A stretch of 64,000 bases of DNA from Qipengyuania spongiae (GCF_026168555.1 NZ_CP092471.1:2800501-2864500); one strand, 5' to 3'; positions 29,005-36,974 are shown, counted from the stretch's first letter. Notes: generated by a model not told the origin, from the sequence alone. Program-made: numbers and translations.

Positions 29005-30583
29005 GCGCGGACCCGGAGCAGGGAAGCTGCGCGCTGCGGCGAAGGCATACGACCAGGCGGCGCAGACCTCGCATCCGTGGGAAGCGGAAGGGTTGGCCGA
29101 ATGGGAGCGTGTTTGTGCGTTTCTCGAGGCTCTGCCGATCGTGTCGGGCCTACGTGCTGGCGACCAGCTCGAGCTGCTGAATTTCCAGCGCCAGTTCGTT
29201 CGCGGGGTCTACGAACCTCGCACCGACGACGGCGACCGGCTGGTGCGCCTGGCTGCGCTCAGCGTGGCACGCGGCAACGGCAAGAGCGCCTTGCTTTCGG
29301 GCCTGTCGCTGGCTCACCTGCTAGGACCGTGTGCCGAGCCTTATGGCGAATGCTACGCGGCCGCGCTCGATCGCGAGCAGGCGGGCGTCCTGTATCACCA
29401 GACAAGGGCCTACATCGAGGCAACGCCCTGGATGGCGGCACGAGTGAACATCAAGGACTGGCATAAGGAAATCATCGACGAGGAGAACAATTCCCGGTGG
29501 CGGGCGCTTACGTCTGACGCGCGGAAAGCTCATGGCCTCGCCCCGTCGTTCTGGGTGGCAGACGAGGTCGCACAGTGGCGCAGCCGCGAATTGTGGGACA
29601 ATCTGGCGACCGGCATGGGCAAGCGGACCTCCGCGCTGGGCGTGACAATCTCGACCCAAGCTGCGGACGATCTGCACTTTTTCTCCGAAATGCTCGACGC
29701 TGAGCCGGTGCCGACGATCTACACGCAGTTGCACGCAGCGCCTGACGAATGCGACCTGGACGACCCGGCAGCCTGGGCGGCTGCTAATCCCGCTCTTGGC
29801 GAGTTTCTGAACGAGGAACAGTTTGCCGACGCGGCAGGCAGGGCGATCCGTTCACCATCGTTCGCCCCATCGTTCCGGCTGCTCCAGCTCAATCAGCGCG
29901 TGGCGGCCGAGGGCCGGTTTATCGAGCAGGCGGATTGGGAGGCAAACGGAGATCCTTTCGACCCGATCGAACTTGAGGGCGAACGGTGCTTCGGCGGGCT
30001 GGACCTGTCGAGCACGCGCGACCTTACGGCTTTTGCGCTCTACTTCCCGGATCATGGCAAGCTGCTCGCCTGGCACTGGTTTCCGGCCGATACGATTGCA
30101 AAGCGCGTCGAGACTGACCGGGTGCCCTATGATCGGTGGAGTGAGGAAGGCTGGGCGGAAACGACCGTGGGCAATGCGCGGGACGATCTGGCGATTGCGC
30201 TCCAGCTTGCCGACATTCGCAGCCGGTTCGATCTGCAAGGCATCGCCTTCGACCGCTGGCAAATAACCCGCCTGCGCAAGCTGCTGAGCGACGAGGGGAT
30301 TGACCTGCCGCTGGTGGACTTTGTGCCGGGGTTCAAGAGCTACGCGGCTGCGGTCGATGCATTCGAGACGGCGCTGCTAGGGCGCAAGCTCCAGCACAAC
30401 AACAACCCGCTTTTGCGCTGGCAGGCTGGCAACGTGATCGTCGAAACGGACCCGGCTGGAAATCGCAAGCCTGCGAAGAACAAGAGCCTGGATCGGATCG
30501 ACGGTGTCGTTTCGGCCATTATGGCCTGCGGCTTGGCAGCGACCGTGGAGCCGACTGCCGAGCCGGGGCTATGTTGGATTTAG
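28997..30583 (+). CDS. Phage terminase large subunit
   Basis: 528 residues, Terminase_1/HK97-type packaging motor. The ATPase domain has an ARGNGKSA P-loop (residues 91-98) and Walker B WVADE (186-190) with a following Gln/Trp coupling motif. The nuclease domain carries GGLDLSSTRD (D336) and a late acidic DRIDG motif, which are expected to bind two metal ions for cleavage. Complete length and intact motifs suggest it is functional. No recognisable small terminase gene precedes it. The stop overlaps the 3' end of a minus-strand gene. Confidence 0.93.
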   Translation: MGKRGPGAGKLRAAAKAYDQAAQTSHPWEAEGLAEWERVCAFLEALPIVSGLRAGDQLELLNFQRQFVRGVYEPRTDDGDRLVRLAALSVARGNGKSALLSGLSLAHLLGPCAEPYGECYAAALDREQAGVLYHQTRAYIEATPWMAARVNIKDWHKEIIDEENNSRWRALTSDARKAHGLAPSFWVADEVAQWRSRELWDNLATGMGKRTSALGVTISTQAADDLHFFSEMLDAEPVPTIYTQLHAAPDECDLDDPAAWAAANPALGEFLNEEQFADAAGRAIRSPSFAPSFRLLQLNQRVAAEGRFIEQADWEANGDPFDPIELEGERCFGGLDLSSTRDLTAFALYFPDHGKLLAWHWFPADTIAKRVETDRVPYDRWSEEGWAETTVGNARDDLAIALQLADIRSRFDLQGIAFDRWQITRLRKLLSDEGIDLPLVDFVPGFKSYAAAVDAFETALLGRKLQHNNNPLLRWQAGNVIVETDPAGNRKPAKNKSLDRIDGVVSAIMACGLAATVEPTAEPGLCWI

Positions 30584-30771
30584 CCGGCAAAAGGATCGGA
30601 TGCGATCCTCATGCATTCACGGAACGTCGAGAGCACATATTCCCGATCAGTGTTCTCGTATTCTCCGCGGACATTCATCCTTTTTTCGAGCTTAAGGATA
30701 CGGTGCGTCAGTTGCAGCGCCACCTCCTCTTTCGACATTCCGCCTAGTTCGACATTCACTTTATCTGACAT
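30580..30771 (-). CDS. Small minus-strand element protein
   Basis: 63 residues from ATG 30771 (start MSDKVNVELGGMSKEE). It has helix-favouring, charged sequence (QLTHRILKLEKRMNVRGEYE) without a known domain. It is the only gene of the element on the minus strand and faces the terminase, sharing its last 4 bases. The start points into a 100-base gap shared with the divergent gene at 30871, so it has its own promoter. A separate transcript of this kind often means a lysogenic or regulatory function; unproven. Confidence 0.55.
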   Translation of the reverse strand: MSDKVNVELGGMSKEEVALQLTHRILKLEKRMNVRGEYENTDREYVLSTFRECMRIASDPFAG

Positions 30772-30870
30772 TGACCTCGACTCCCTCTGGTCGCATAACC
30801 TCAAGCGGGACGACCCAGCGCGCCAACGCTGAGCCGCCCCTGACCACAACACGCTTTACAGGAGCGCACC

Positions 30871-31314
30871 ATGGCTACAGCCTACCTACGGGCGGAATCC
30901 GCCCCCGTCATCCTCCCTCATAATTTTGCACAAGCTGCTGCCGTGATGGCGCAGTTCGATCGCGCGCAAATTGCGTCGGCCGTCGAGGTTCTAGTGAACC
31001 TGCTCGACGTGCTCGATGGCGATGCTGACCTCGAAGGGCAGCACAATGAGGACGAGATAAGCACCTTTCCCCCTCACGTTCGCGATGCCCTCGATCGCGG
31101 CCCGGGATGCCCGATTGCGGACCCGTCCGAATTGGACGGCGACGAAACGGACGGTAACGGCGCTGAGGACGAACCCTGCGCGTGGTTTCCCCTGTATCGC
31201 GAAGGCGCGGGCTGCCCGGTGGCCGACAACGGACTGGCCGATACCGGCGGGCTCTACGAGCAAAAGGGCTGCGATACCGACGAACTGATACCGGGCGGGG
31301 GGAGCCTCGCTTAA
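30871..31314 (+). CDS. Acidic protein with two GCPxAD repeats, unknown function
   Basis: 147 residues behind GGAGCG. The N-terminal half is helical (FAQAAAVMAQFDRAQIASAV). The C-terminal half is very acidic and contains two similar units, GPGCPIADPSE and GAGCPVADNG, each followed by acidic residues. No domain recognised. The gene stands between the terminase and the MerR-like gene and is followed by a GC-rich hairpin. Confidence 0.62.
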   Translation: MATAYLRAESAPVILPHNFAQAAAVMAQFDRAQIASAVEVLVNLLDVLDGDADLEGQHNEDEISTFPPHVRDALDRGPGCPIADPSELDGDETDGNGAEDEPCAWFPLYREGAGCPVADNGLADTGGLYEQKGCDTDELIPGGGSLA

Positions 31315-31348
31315 CGTTTTTCCCCCGCTTTGGCGGGCGGGGGAAACG
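31315..31348 (+). terminator. GC-rich hairpin after the acidic protein gene
   Basis: CGTTTTTCCCCCGC pairs with GGGCGGGGGAAACG around a short loop, starting directly after the stop codon. There is no downstream T run, so it may be a terminator, an attenuator or an mRNA-stabilising hairpin. Confidence 0.4.
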
Positions 31349-31355
31349 TGAGGGG

Positions 31356-31381
31356 TTGCCACGATTTGTAAACCGTGGCAA
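31356..31381. promoter_or_regulatory. Inverted repeat before the MerR-like gene
   Basis: TTGCCACG at 31356-31363 and CGTGGCAA at 31374-31381 form a perfect 8-bp inverted repeat with a 10-base spacer. GAGG and CCTC extend it outside a 2-base mismatch. It ends 10 bases before the ATG of the MerR-like protein. It could be its operator or an RNA hairpin controlling the capsid operon. Confidence 0.45.
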
Positions 31382-31391
31382 AGCCTCACGA

Positions 31392-32090
31392 ATGGAACGG
31401 AACCTTACCCTGACGCAATTCACACCTGCCGAGGCAGAAAACGTGACGGGTGTTAGCACTCAGACGCAGCGCGACTGGCGGCGTCGGGGCATTTTGGCGA
31501 AGCGCGACGAAGGGCACGCGCGCTATGATCTTTTCGACTTGGCCGAGATGATGGCGATCAAGCTGCTGTCCGACCGTGGCGTTCCGCTGATCGAGGCTGC
31601 CGATGTGGCTGACTGGTGCGGAATGGGTATCGGGTATCGTGCTCTTGAATGGCACAACGCCTACGAGGGCGATCATGACCGCACTAATGAGGCACGCGGC
31701 CTTCCGAACAAGCTGATCGAACAAAACGCAGCGATGTTCGAAACGATTCGCGAGGCTGCTGGAATTGCGGAAGTCGATCTGCCCGAAAATTTCGAAAAGC
31801 AGTATCGCTGGAGCGACAAAGGCGAATGGCTCGCTGGGCAGGTCTACCGCGAGCGCTTCAAAACCGGCGTCATCCCTGGACAGCTTTTCATCTGGTGGGC
31901 TGACGGACAGCATACCTTTCATCAGAGCTTCGACGCAGCGCGTGACGATATGTCGAGCGGGGATCCCCGTTTGGCAGGTCCTGCGCTCGTGCTCGACCTG
32001 CACAGTCTTGCCAGCACCCTGCTGACGAAAACTGGTCGCGCGTTGGTGCACGTCGAGTTTCCCGACCTTCCGGTAAACCCGGATGCTTAG
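31392..32090 (+). CDS. MerR-like helix-turn-helix protein upstream of the capsid gene
   Basis: 232 residues from ATG 31392. The N-terminal ~65 residues resemble a MerR DNA-binding domain: NVTGVSTQTQRDWRRRGIL, then RYDLFDLAEMMAIKLLSDRGV. The C-terminal 160 residues are not recognised and lack a MerR dimerisation coil, so the ligand is unknown. Placed between the packaging and capsid genes, it may time expression of the head genes. It is 72 bases upstream of the capsid ATG on the same strand. Confidence 0.7.
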   Translation: MERNLTLTQFTPAEAENVTGVSTQTQRDWRRRGILAKRDEGHARYDLFDLAEMMAIKLLSDRGVPLIEAADVADWCGMGIGYRALEWHNAYEGDHDRTNEARGLPNKLIEQNAAMFETIREAAGIAEVDLPENFEKQYRWSDKGEWLAGQVYRERFKTGVIPGQLFIWWADGQHTFHQSFDAARDDMSSGDPRLAGPALVLDLHSLASTLLTKTGRALVHVEFPDLPVNPDA

Positions 32091-32162
32091 CCAACGTCGC
32101 GAGACAGTGGGCAATCTCAGTGCCGGGGCATGGTGCCCCGGCCCGATAGAAGGACTTACCGA

Positions 32163-33380
32163 ATGAAGACTGCGGACCTTATGGAGCAGCGGGCGGCCAT
32201 TGTGGACCGCATGAACGCGGCTCACACCTCCGATGACGACACGGCTTTCCAGACGGCGGAAACCGAACTGCGCGCGATCGACGCGAAGCTGGACCGCCAG
32301 AAGAAGATCGACGCGGCCGAGCGATCCGAAACCGGAACGCCGCTCACCACGCGCGATGGCGGCGAGTTTGCCGAGCTGCGCAATCAGAGCCTGATCGAGA
32401 CGCTGCGCTATGGCGCGGGCATGGCGGTGAAGGATCGCGCGAAGATCGAGCGCGAGCAGGCGATGCTTGCCGAGCGTGCTGGTGGCCCTGCCAAGGGCGT
32501 CTATGTCGCGACCGAGCTGTTCGAGAAGCGCGCGGCTGACCTGACGACCGGCAATGCTTCGACGATCGCACCGGAATCGTTCCGGCCTGATCTGTTCGTC
32601 TCGGCGCTCACGAACACCGCAATCGTTTCCCGCCTGGGTGCGACCACGCTCACCGGCCTGACCGGCGACGTGGTTATCCCGCGCGAAACCGGCAGCCCGA
32701 ACGTCGGCTGGGTGAACGAGGACGAGGCGCTGCCGACCGATGGCGCGAGCTTCGACTCCCTGACCCTCACCCCGCATCACGTCGGTGTCATCACCGAACT
32801 GTCGCGGCAGTTGCTGTTGCAGTCCTCGCCTCAGGTGGAGGGGCTGGTGCGTTCGATGATGAGCCGCAACGTGGCGCTCGAAATCGACCGTGCGGCCATC
32901 GCTGGCAGCGGGGTGGGCGCTGAGCCGCGCGGGCTCATCAATGACCCGAACATTCCGACCGTTCCGTTCGATACCGATCTTTTCACGACCACGGCCGACA
33001 TGATCGCGCTGGCGGACGTGACGAACATCGGTGACAGCCGCGCCTTCCTCTCGACCAACGGCGTTCGCTCGACGGCGATGAAGCTGCGGGACGCGGACGG
33101 CCACGCAATCACGCTGGCTGAGACGTTCCATGGCGAACCCGCCTATTTCACCAACCAGGCACCGAATAACCTTGGTGCTGGCACTGACGAAGCGGGGCTG
33201 GTCTATGGCGACTGGTCCGACCTCCTGATCGGTATCTGGTCGCAGCTCGACATTCTCGTGAACCCCTACGCGGAAACGGCCTACAGCAAGGGCAACATCC
33301 TGATCCGCGCGATGGCGTCGGTGGACTTCGGCGTGCGCCGTCCTGCCTCGTTCGTCTCGGCAACCGGGGTGGCTGGCTGA
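32163..33380 (+). CDS. HK97-family phage major capsid protein
   Basis: 405 residues from ATG 32163 (ribosome-binding site AAGGA). N-terminal ~100 residues form the coiled-coil delta (scaffold) region (LMEQRAAIVDRMNAA, ETELRAIDAKLDRQKKID). The HK97 shell domain follows with VPRETG-like VIPRETGSPNVGWVNEDEA, LSRQLLLQSSPQVEGLVRSM and the C-terminal SVDFGVRRPASFV strand. A delta domain without a separate scaffold gene fits the adjacent prohead protease. The length is normal, so capsid size cannot be inferred from this protein. Confidence 0.93.
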   Translation: MKTADLMEQRAAIVDRMNAAHTSDDDTAFQTAETELRAIDAKLDRQKKIDAAERSETGTPLTTRDGGEFAELRNQSLIETLRYGAGMAVKDRAKIEREQAMLAERAGGPAKGVYVATELFEKRAADLTTGNASTIAPESFRPDLFVSALTNTAIVSRLGATTLTGLTGDVVIPRETGSPNVGWVNEDEALPTDGASFDSLTLTPHHVGVITELSRQLLLQSSPQVEGLVRSMMSRNVALEIDRAAIAGSGVGAEPRGLINDPNIPTVPFDTDLFTTTADMIALADVTNIGDSRAFLSTNGVRSTAMKLRDADGHAITLAETFHGEPAYFTNQAPNNLGAGTDEAGLVYGDWSDLLIGIWSQLDILVNPYAETAYSKGNILIRAMASVDFGVRRPASFVSATGVAG

Positions 33381-33514
33381 TGGCTGACAAGTTCGACCCT
33401 CGCAAGATCGACCGGGCGGTGAAAGCATTGCGGCGCGCTGGCTTCGAACTCGATGGCGACCCTTCGGTGACGAAGGCGGGCGCTGTCACCTTCAAGACGA
33501 AGGCACCCGAATAA
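33380..33514 (+). CDS. Tiny protein between capsid and protease
   Basis: 44 residues, basic N-terminal helix (DPRKIDRAVKALRRAGFELD) and a short polar tail. Its ATG uses the last base of the capsid stop (TGATG) and its stop overlaps the protease ATG (TAATG). This double overlap is the main evidence that it is translated. No function can be assigned. Confidence 0.58.
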   Translation: MADKFDPRKIDRAVKALRRAGFELDGDPSVTKAGAVTFKTKAPE

Positions 33515-34056
33515 TGGGCGCGGCGGCAACCCTCGAACGGCGCTTCGCCACTGACTTGCGATCGACTGGTCGCAGGCTGGAGGGCTATGCCGCCACTTTT
33601 TCCGCTACGGCGGACCTTGGGGCATTCCGGGAGCGTATTTCAGTCGGCGCTTTCCGGAATGCTCTTTCGGGCGACATTCTGGCCCTGCTCGATCACGACG
33701 CGGGCAAGGTGCTCGGTAGGACCCGCACCGGCACGCTGGAGCTTCGCGAGGACGACAAGGGCCTCGCGTTCTCGCTCGACCTCCCTGACACGGCGGCTGG
33801 CCGCGATGTGCTCGCCTTGGCAGCGCGCGGCGATCTGGGCGGAATGTCGTTCGGTTTCCTTGTCCCTGAAGGCGGCGAGGAATGGGATGGGGACACCCGG
33901 ACCCTTCGCTCGATCGACCTGCGCGAGATTAGCGTTGTGTCGGCATGGCCTGCCTATGAGGGCACCGAAATCGCCTTGCGTTACTATCGGCAGCACAATG
34001 GATCTCAGAGGCGCGCCAGGGCGCTCAGGCTTGCGGAGGCACGGCAATGGGCCTGA
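33514..34056 (+). CDS. HK97-family prohead protease
   Basis: 180-residue serine protease (peptidase family S78 type) that matures the capsid by removing the delta domain. The N-terminal LEGYAATFSATADLGAFRERI and LLDHDAGKVLGRT contain the catalytic His (in LLDHD). DLGGMSFGFLV carries the catalytic Ser. It lies between capsid and portal, the reverse of the usual portal-protease-capsid order. It overlaps the portal start by 10 bases. Confidence 0.92.
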   Translation: MGAAATLERRFATDLRSTGRRLEGYAATFSATADLGAFRERISVGAFRNALSGDILALLDHDAGKVLGRTRTGTLELREDDKGLAFSLDLPDTAAGRDVLALAARGDLGGMSFGFLVPEGGEEWDGDTRTLRSIDLREISVVSAWPAYEGTEIALRYYRQHNGSQRRARALRLAEARQWA

Positions 34057-35201
34057 TCGACCGCACCCTGCACCGGCTGGGCCTAGAGCGGCGTTCCGAC
34101 ACCTCTCCGCTCGATCCGAGCTGGCAGGCGCTGGCACCGATGACCGGCTACTATGCGGGCCTCTCGGCGCGGGCAGCCGAGAACCTGTCCACGGTGCTCG
34201 CTTGCACGTCCTCGATCGCCACGGCGCTCGCCTACGTCCCTGCGCGGGTTTACCGCTGGGAAGGCGACAACCGGCTGGAATACACCACGCACCCGCTCTC
34301 CCGACTGATCCGCTACGGCTTCAATCCGGCGATGACCTGGTGCGACGGTATCGAACACCTAGTGGCCGACACGCTGCTGACCGGCAACGGCCTGCTCGAA
34401 ATCGAGCGTGCCGGTAACGGGCAGATTTCCGGCCTCGCCTATCACCCTTGGGGGATGGTGACGGTGCAGGAGCTGTCGAGCGGACGGCTGGCCTACGATG
34501 TATCGGACGGCCGGGGCAATTCCCGTCGCCTGCTGCAAGGCGAAGCCATCCATCTGCGCGACCGCACGAATGACGGCAAGATCGGCGTTTCTCGCCTTTC
34601 TCGTTCGGCTGATACCGTAACCGGCGTGGACCTTGCCAACCGGCACGCGCGCCAGTTCCTCGCCAACGGTGCGAACCCTTCGGGTGTTCTGGAAAGCGCC
34701 TCGCAATTGACCGGCGAACAGCGGGCGGCGCTTCGGGAGAGCTTCGACCGGCGCTATACGGGTGCGGGCAATGCTGGTCGCGCGCTGTTGCTTGAAGGGG
34801 GCATGACGTGGAAGGCGGCGCAAATATCGCCTGAGGATGCCGAGCTACTGGAAACCCGGCGCTTCGGTGTCGAGGAAATTGCGCGGCTGTTCCAGGTCCC
34901 GCCCCCGATTATTGGCGACTACACGCACAACACGTTCACCAATTCGGAAACGGCGGGCCGCTGGTTCGCGACGTTCTGCCTCGCCCCCTGGGCGCGCAAG
35001 ATCGAAGCGGAGTTTTCCCGTTCGCTGTTCCCAACCGGCTCGCCTTACGAGCTGGAGTTGGACCTGAGCGGCTTCCTTCGCGGAGATCCCGAAACCCGCT
35101 GGAACGCGCACAAGATCGCGCTCGAAACCGGCGTGCTCGATGCCGACGAGGTTCGGCAGGCCGAAGGTTGGAATCCCCGCCGGGAGGCTGAGAATGGCTG
35201 A
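34047..35201 (+). CDS. Phage portal protein (HK97 family)
   Basis: 384 residues, forming the dodecameric DNA channel at the capsid vertex. Portal signatures: STVLACTSSIATALAYVPARVY near the N-terminus, HPLSRLIRYGFNPAMT, LLTGNGLLEIERAG, GVSRLSRSADTVTGVD and the C-terminal FGVEEIARLFQVPPPIIGD plus TNSETAGRWFATFCLAPWARKIE. The protein appears complete. No head-tail connector gene follows; the next gene is ADP-ribosyltransferase-like and overlaps by 8 bases. Confidence 0.93.
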   Translation: MGLIDRTLHRLGLERRSDTSPLDPSWQALAPMTGYYAGLSARAAENLSTVLACTSSIATALAYVPARVYRWEGDNRLEYTTHPLSRLIRYGFNPAMTWCDGIEHLVADTLLTGNGLLEIERAGNGQISGLAYHPWGMVTVQELSSGRLAYDVSDGRGNSRRLLQGEAIHLRDRTNDGKIGVSRLSRSADTVTGVDLANRHARQFLANGANPSGVLESASQLTGEQRAALRESFDRRYTGAGNAGRALLLEGGMTWKAAQISPEDAELLETRRFGVEEIARLFQVPPPIIGDYTHNTFTNSETAGRWFATFCLAPWARKIEAEFSRSLFPTGSPYELELDLSGFLRGDPETRWNAHKIALETGVLDADEVRQAEGWNPRREAENG

Positions 35202-35736
35202 CCTCTCCGGCGTGTGGTTTCACGGCTCGCCTTATGAGCTGAGCGAATATCGCAGCGCCTACGAGACGACTGGGGGCGCGGTCGATCAAAACGGCGTTTA
35301 TTTTTCTCGCTGCCCCTGGGTTTCGTTTTCCTACGCGCGCCAAGCTCACCGGGAAACGAGCGGTGGCTGGGTCTACGCCGTGGAGCTAGACGTGCACGTT
35401 CCTGAGCACGCTGATTTTTCGCGTGGGTATTTTGGCTTTCGTATTCCGAAAGTCCTTTCCGATCGCCTTAAGGCCCAAGGGCGCGATTGCTTTCTTATGC
35501 CGGGAATAGTTCCTCCGCCGCACACTGGACAGCACGCCGACGAAATCGCCCTATTCGGTCCCCGTGCCAATTCACAAGTGCGGACACTCGGGCGCGTTGC
35601 CGCCGACCGGATGCAAGCGCTTTATCGCGAAGCGCGATACCGAAATTACTGGACCGACAGCACGGTGGCTCAGGATAGCCGACAAGCCGCTGAGACGGCA
35701 TTCGCGTTTCTCAACGTGGAGGTGCAAGCCGCGTAG
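35194..35736 (+). CDS. ADP-ribosyltransferase-like protein in the head gene cluster
   Basis: 180 residues from ATG 35194. The pattern resembles ART proteins of the polyvalent-protein/Arr type: VWFHGSP (H10), a glycine-led NGVYFSR (Y36) followed by SYARQAH, a VYAVELDVHVP strand, and HADEIALFGPRANSQV (E117), where ARTs have their catalytic acidic residue. This is recognition by pattern only. Phages sometimes inject head-associated ARTs to modify host proteins. The gene's base composition looks more T-rich than its neighbours, which may indicate separate acquisition. Confidence 0.6.
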   Translation: MADLSGVWFHGSPYELSEYRSAYETTGGAVDQNGVYFSRCPWVSFSYARQAHRETSGGWVYAVELDVHVPEHADFSRGYFGFRIPKVLSDRLKAQGRDCFLMPGIVPPPHTGQHADEIALFGPRANSQVRTLGRVAADRMQALYREARYRNYWTDSTVAQDSRQAAETAFAFLNVEVQAA

Positions 35737-35738
35737 TC

Positions 35739-35936
35739 ATGGCCGGACGCAAAGCCCTTATCTCGAAAGACGACCTGGACCGGATGGCAACCGCCGTCGC
35801 GGCTCATGGTGTCGTCTTGAAGGGCCGCGTCGATCCGCTGGGCGGGTTTACCTTCACTATGACCCGGCAACCGGATGCGGTGGCTTCCAGCAATGACGAC
35901 CTCGACGACCGCATAGATGAGTTTGGTGCGCTATGA
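35739..35936 (+). CDS. Small protein upstream of the integrase
   Basis: 65 residues, starting 2 bases after the ART-like gene. A helix-loop N-terminus (ALISKDDLDRMATAVAAHGV) and an acidic C-terminal tail (NDDLDDRIDEFGAL). Its stop overlaps the integrase ATG by 4 bases. No domain recognised. A small gene preceding an integrase can be an excisionase, but this one shows no clear DNA-binding motif. Confidence 0.55.
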   Translation: MAGRKALISKDDLDRMATAVAAHGVVLKGRVDPLGGFTFTMTRQPDAVASSNDDLDDRIDEFGAL

Positions 35937-36967
35937 AGAAGCCCCAGTTCGTCACCAAGTTCACCGACCGGCACGGCAAGGTGCGGTATCGCTTCCGCCG
36001 CAAGGGCTACCCTGCCCACTATTTCAAGGCACCCTTCGGCACGAAGGCTTTCGAGCGTGAATACGCGGCGTGCCTGGAGCAAGAGAAGCCCGCGATCGGA
36101 ACGGACAGGATCGCCCCCGGTAGCGTCTCAGACGTGATAGCGCGCTACTACAGCGATTCCGCCTTCCTCGATCTGCGACCGGCGACCCAGCTTGTCTATC
36201 GCGGCGTTCTGGAGCGGTTTCGTGCAAAGTTCGGCAACGATCCGATGCGGGCCTTCGACGCTAAGCGGATTCAGCGCGTGATGAATGCGATGCGCCATAA
36301 ACCGCACGCGGCCTCTCGTCTCCGCAAGCTCCTCGCTCAGCTCTTCACGGTGGCACGGCGCGAAAGGATTGTGCCGGGCACGTTTGATCCGGTGAAGGAT
36401 ACCCGACCGCCGAAGGCAGAGAGCGAAGGCTACCATCGCTGGACTGAGGACGAGCTGGCGCAATTCGAAGCGAAGCACCCGCTGGGGACGAAACCACGGC
36501 TGGCCTTCGCTTTGCTGCTCTATGGCGCTCAGCGAAGCGGAGACGTTCGCTACCTGACGCACAGCGCCATCGCGGGCGGCCGTATCCGCCTGAAGCAATC
36601 AAAGACATCCAACGCGATCGACGTGCCTGTTGTCGAGCCTCTGCGCGCTGCGCTGGAAGCTGGACCGATGGGCGACGTTCTGGTGCTCGAGAACAACCGA
36701 GGCAAGGCGTTCACCGCCAAGGGCTTCTACAACATGGTCAAGCGCGCCTGCATCGCCGCTGGCCTGCCGCACTGCTCAGCTCACGGCCTTCGCAAAGCTG
36801 CTGCTCGACGGCTCAGGGACGCGAACTGTTCGGACGATGAGGGCATGGCCATCACAGGGCACAAAACGGTGCGCGAATACCGCCGTTATGCTGGCGATTC
36901 GGGCAATGCAGAAAGGGCGGATAGCGCCATGCAGAAAGCCTACGGGGTGTCTAACCCGGTCGAATAG
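35933..36967 (+). CDS. int: Tyrosine-type site-specific recombinase / integrase
   Basis: 344 residues. N-terminal arm-binding-like region (VRYRFRRKGYPAHYFKAPFG), SAM-like core-binding domain (about 60-160), and catalytic domain with R201 (GAQRSGDVRYL), HGLRK (H284, R287), H310 (ITGH) and the nucleophile Y319 (REYRRYA). All catalytic residues are present. It catalyses recombination at the tRNA-Gln 3' end 55 bases downstream. Unusually, it is the last gene of the capsid operon and is translationally coupled to it. Confidence 0.93.
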   Translation: MKKPQFVTKFTDRHGKVRYRFRRKGYPAHYFKAPFGTKAFEREYAACLEQEKPAIGTDRIAPGSVSDVIARYYSDSAFLDLRPATQLVYRGVLERFRAKFGNDPMRAFDAKRIQRVMNAMRHKPHAASRLRKLLAQLFTVARRERIVPGTFDPVKDTRPPKAESEGYHRWTEDELAQFEAKHPLGTKPRLAFALLLYGAQRSGDVRYLTHSAIAGGRIRLKQSKTSNAIDVPVVEPLRAALEAGPMGDVLVLENNRGKAFTAKGFYNMVKRACIAAGLPHCSAHGLRKAAARRLRDANCSDDEGMAITGHKTVREYRRYAGDSGNAERADSAMQKAYGVSNPVE

Positions 36968-36974
36968 TTAGACA
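36948..36974. promoter_or_regulatory. Right pair of TGTCTAAC repeats, candidate integrase arm-type sites
   Basis: TGTCTAAC at 36948-36955 and its inverted copy GTTAGACA at 36967-36974 lie across the integrase stop codon, 47 bases before attR. The same octamer is found near attL. The inverted arrangement could also form a weak hairpin in the transcript, which would be an alternative explanation for the right pair alone. Confidence 0.5.

Noticed and set aside
31386-33428. A 680-codon minus-strand frame opposite the MerR-like and capsid genes
   Set aside because: The plus strand has an HK97 capsid with a good ribosome-binding site. The minus frame looks like antisense composition and has no domain.
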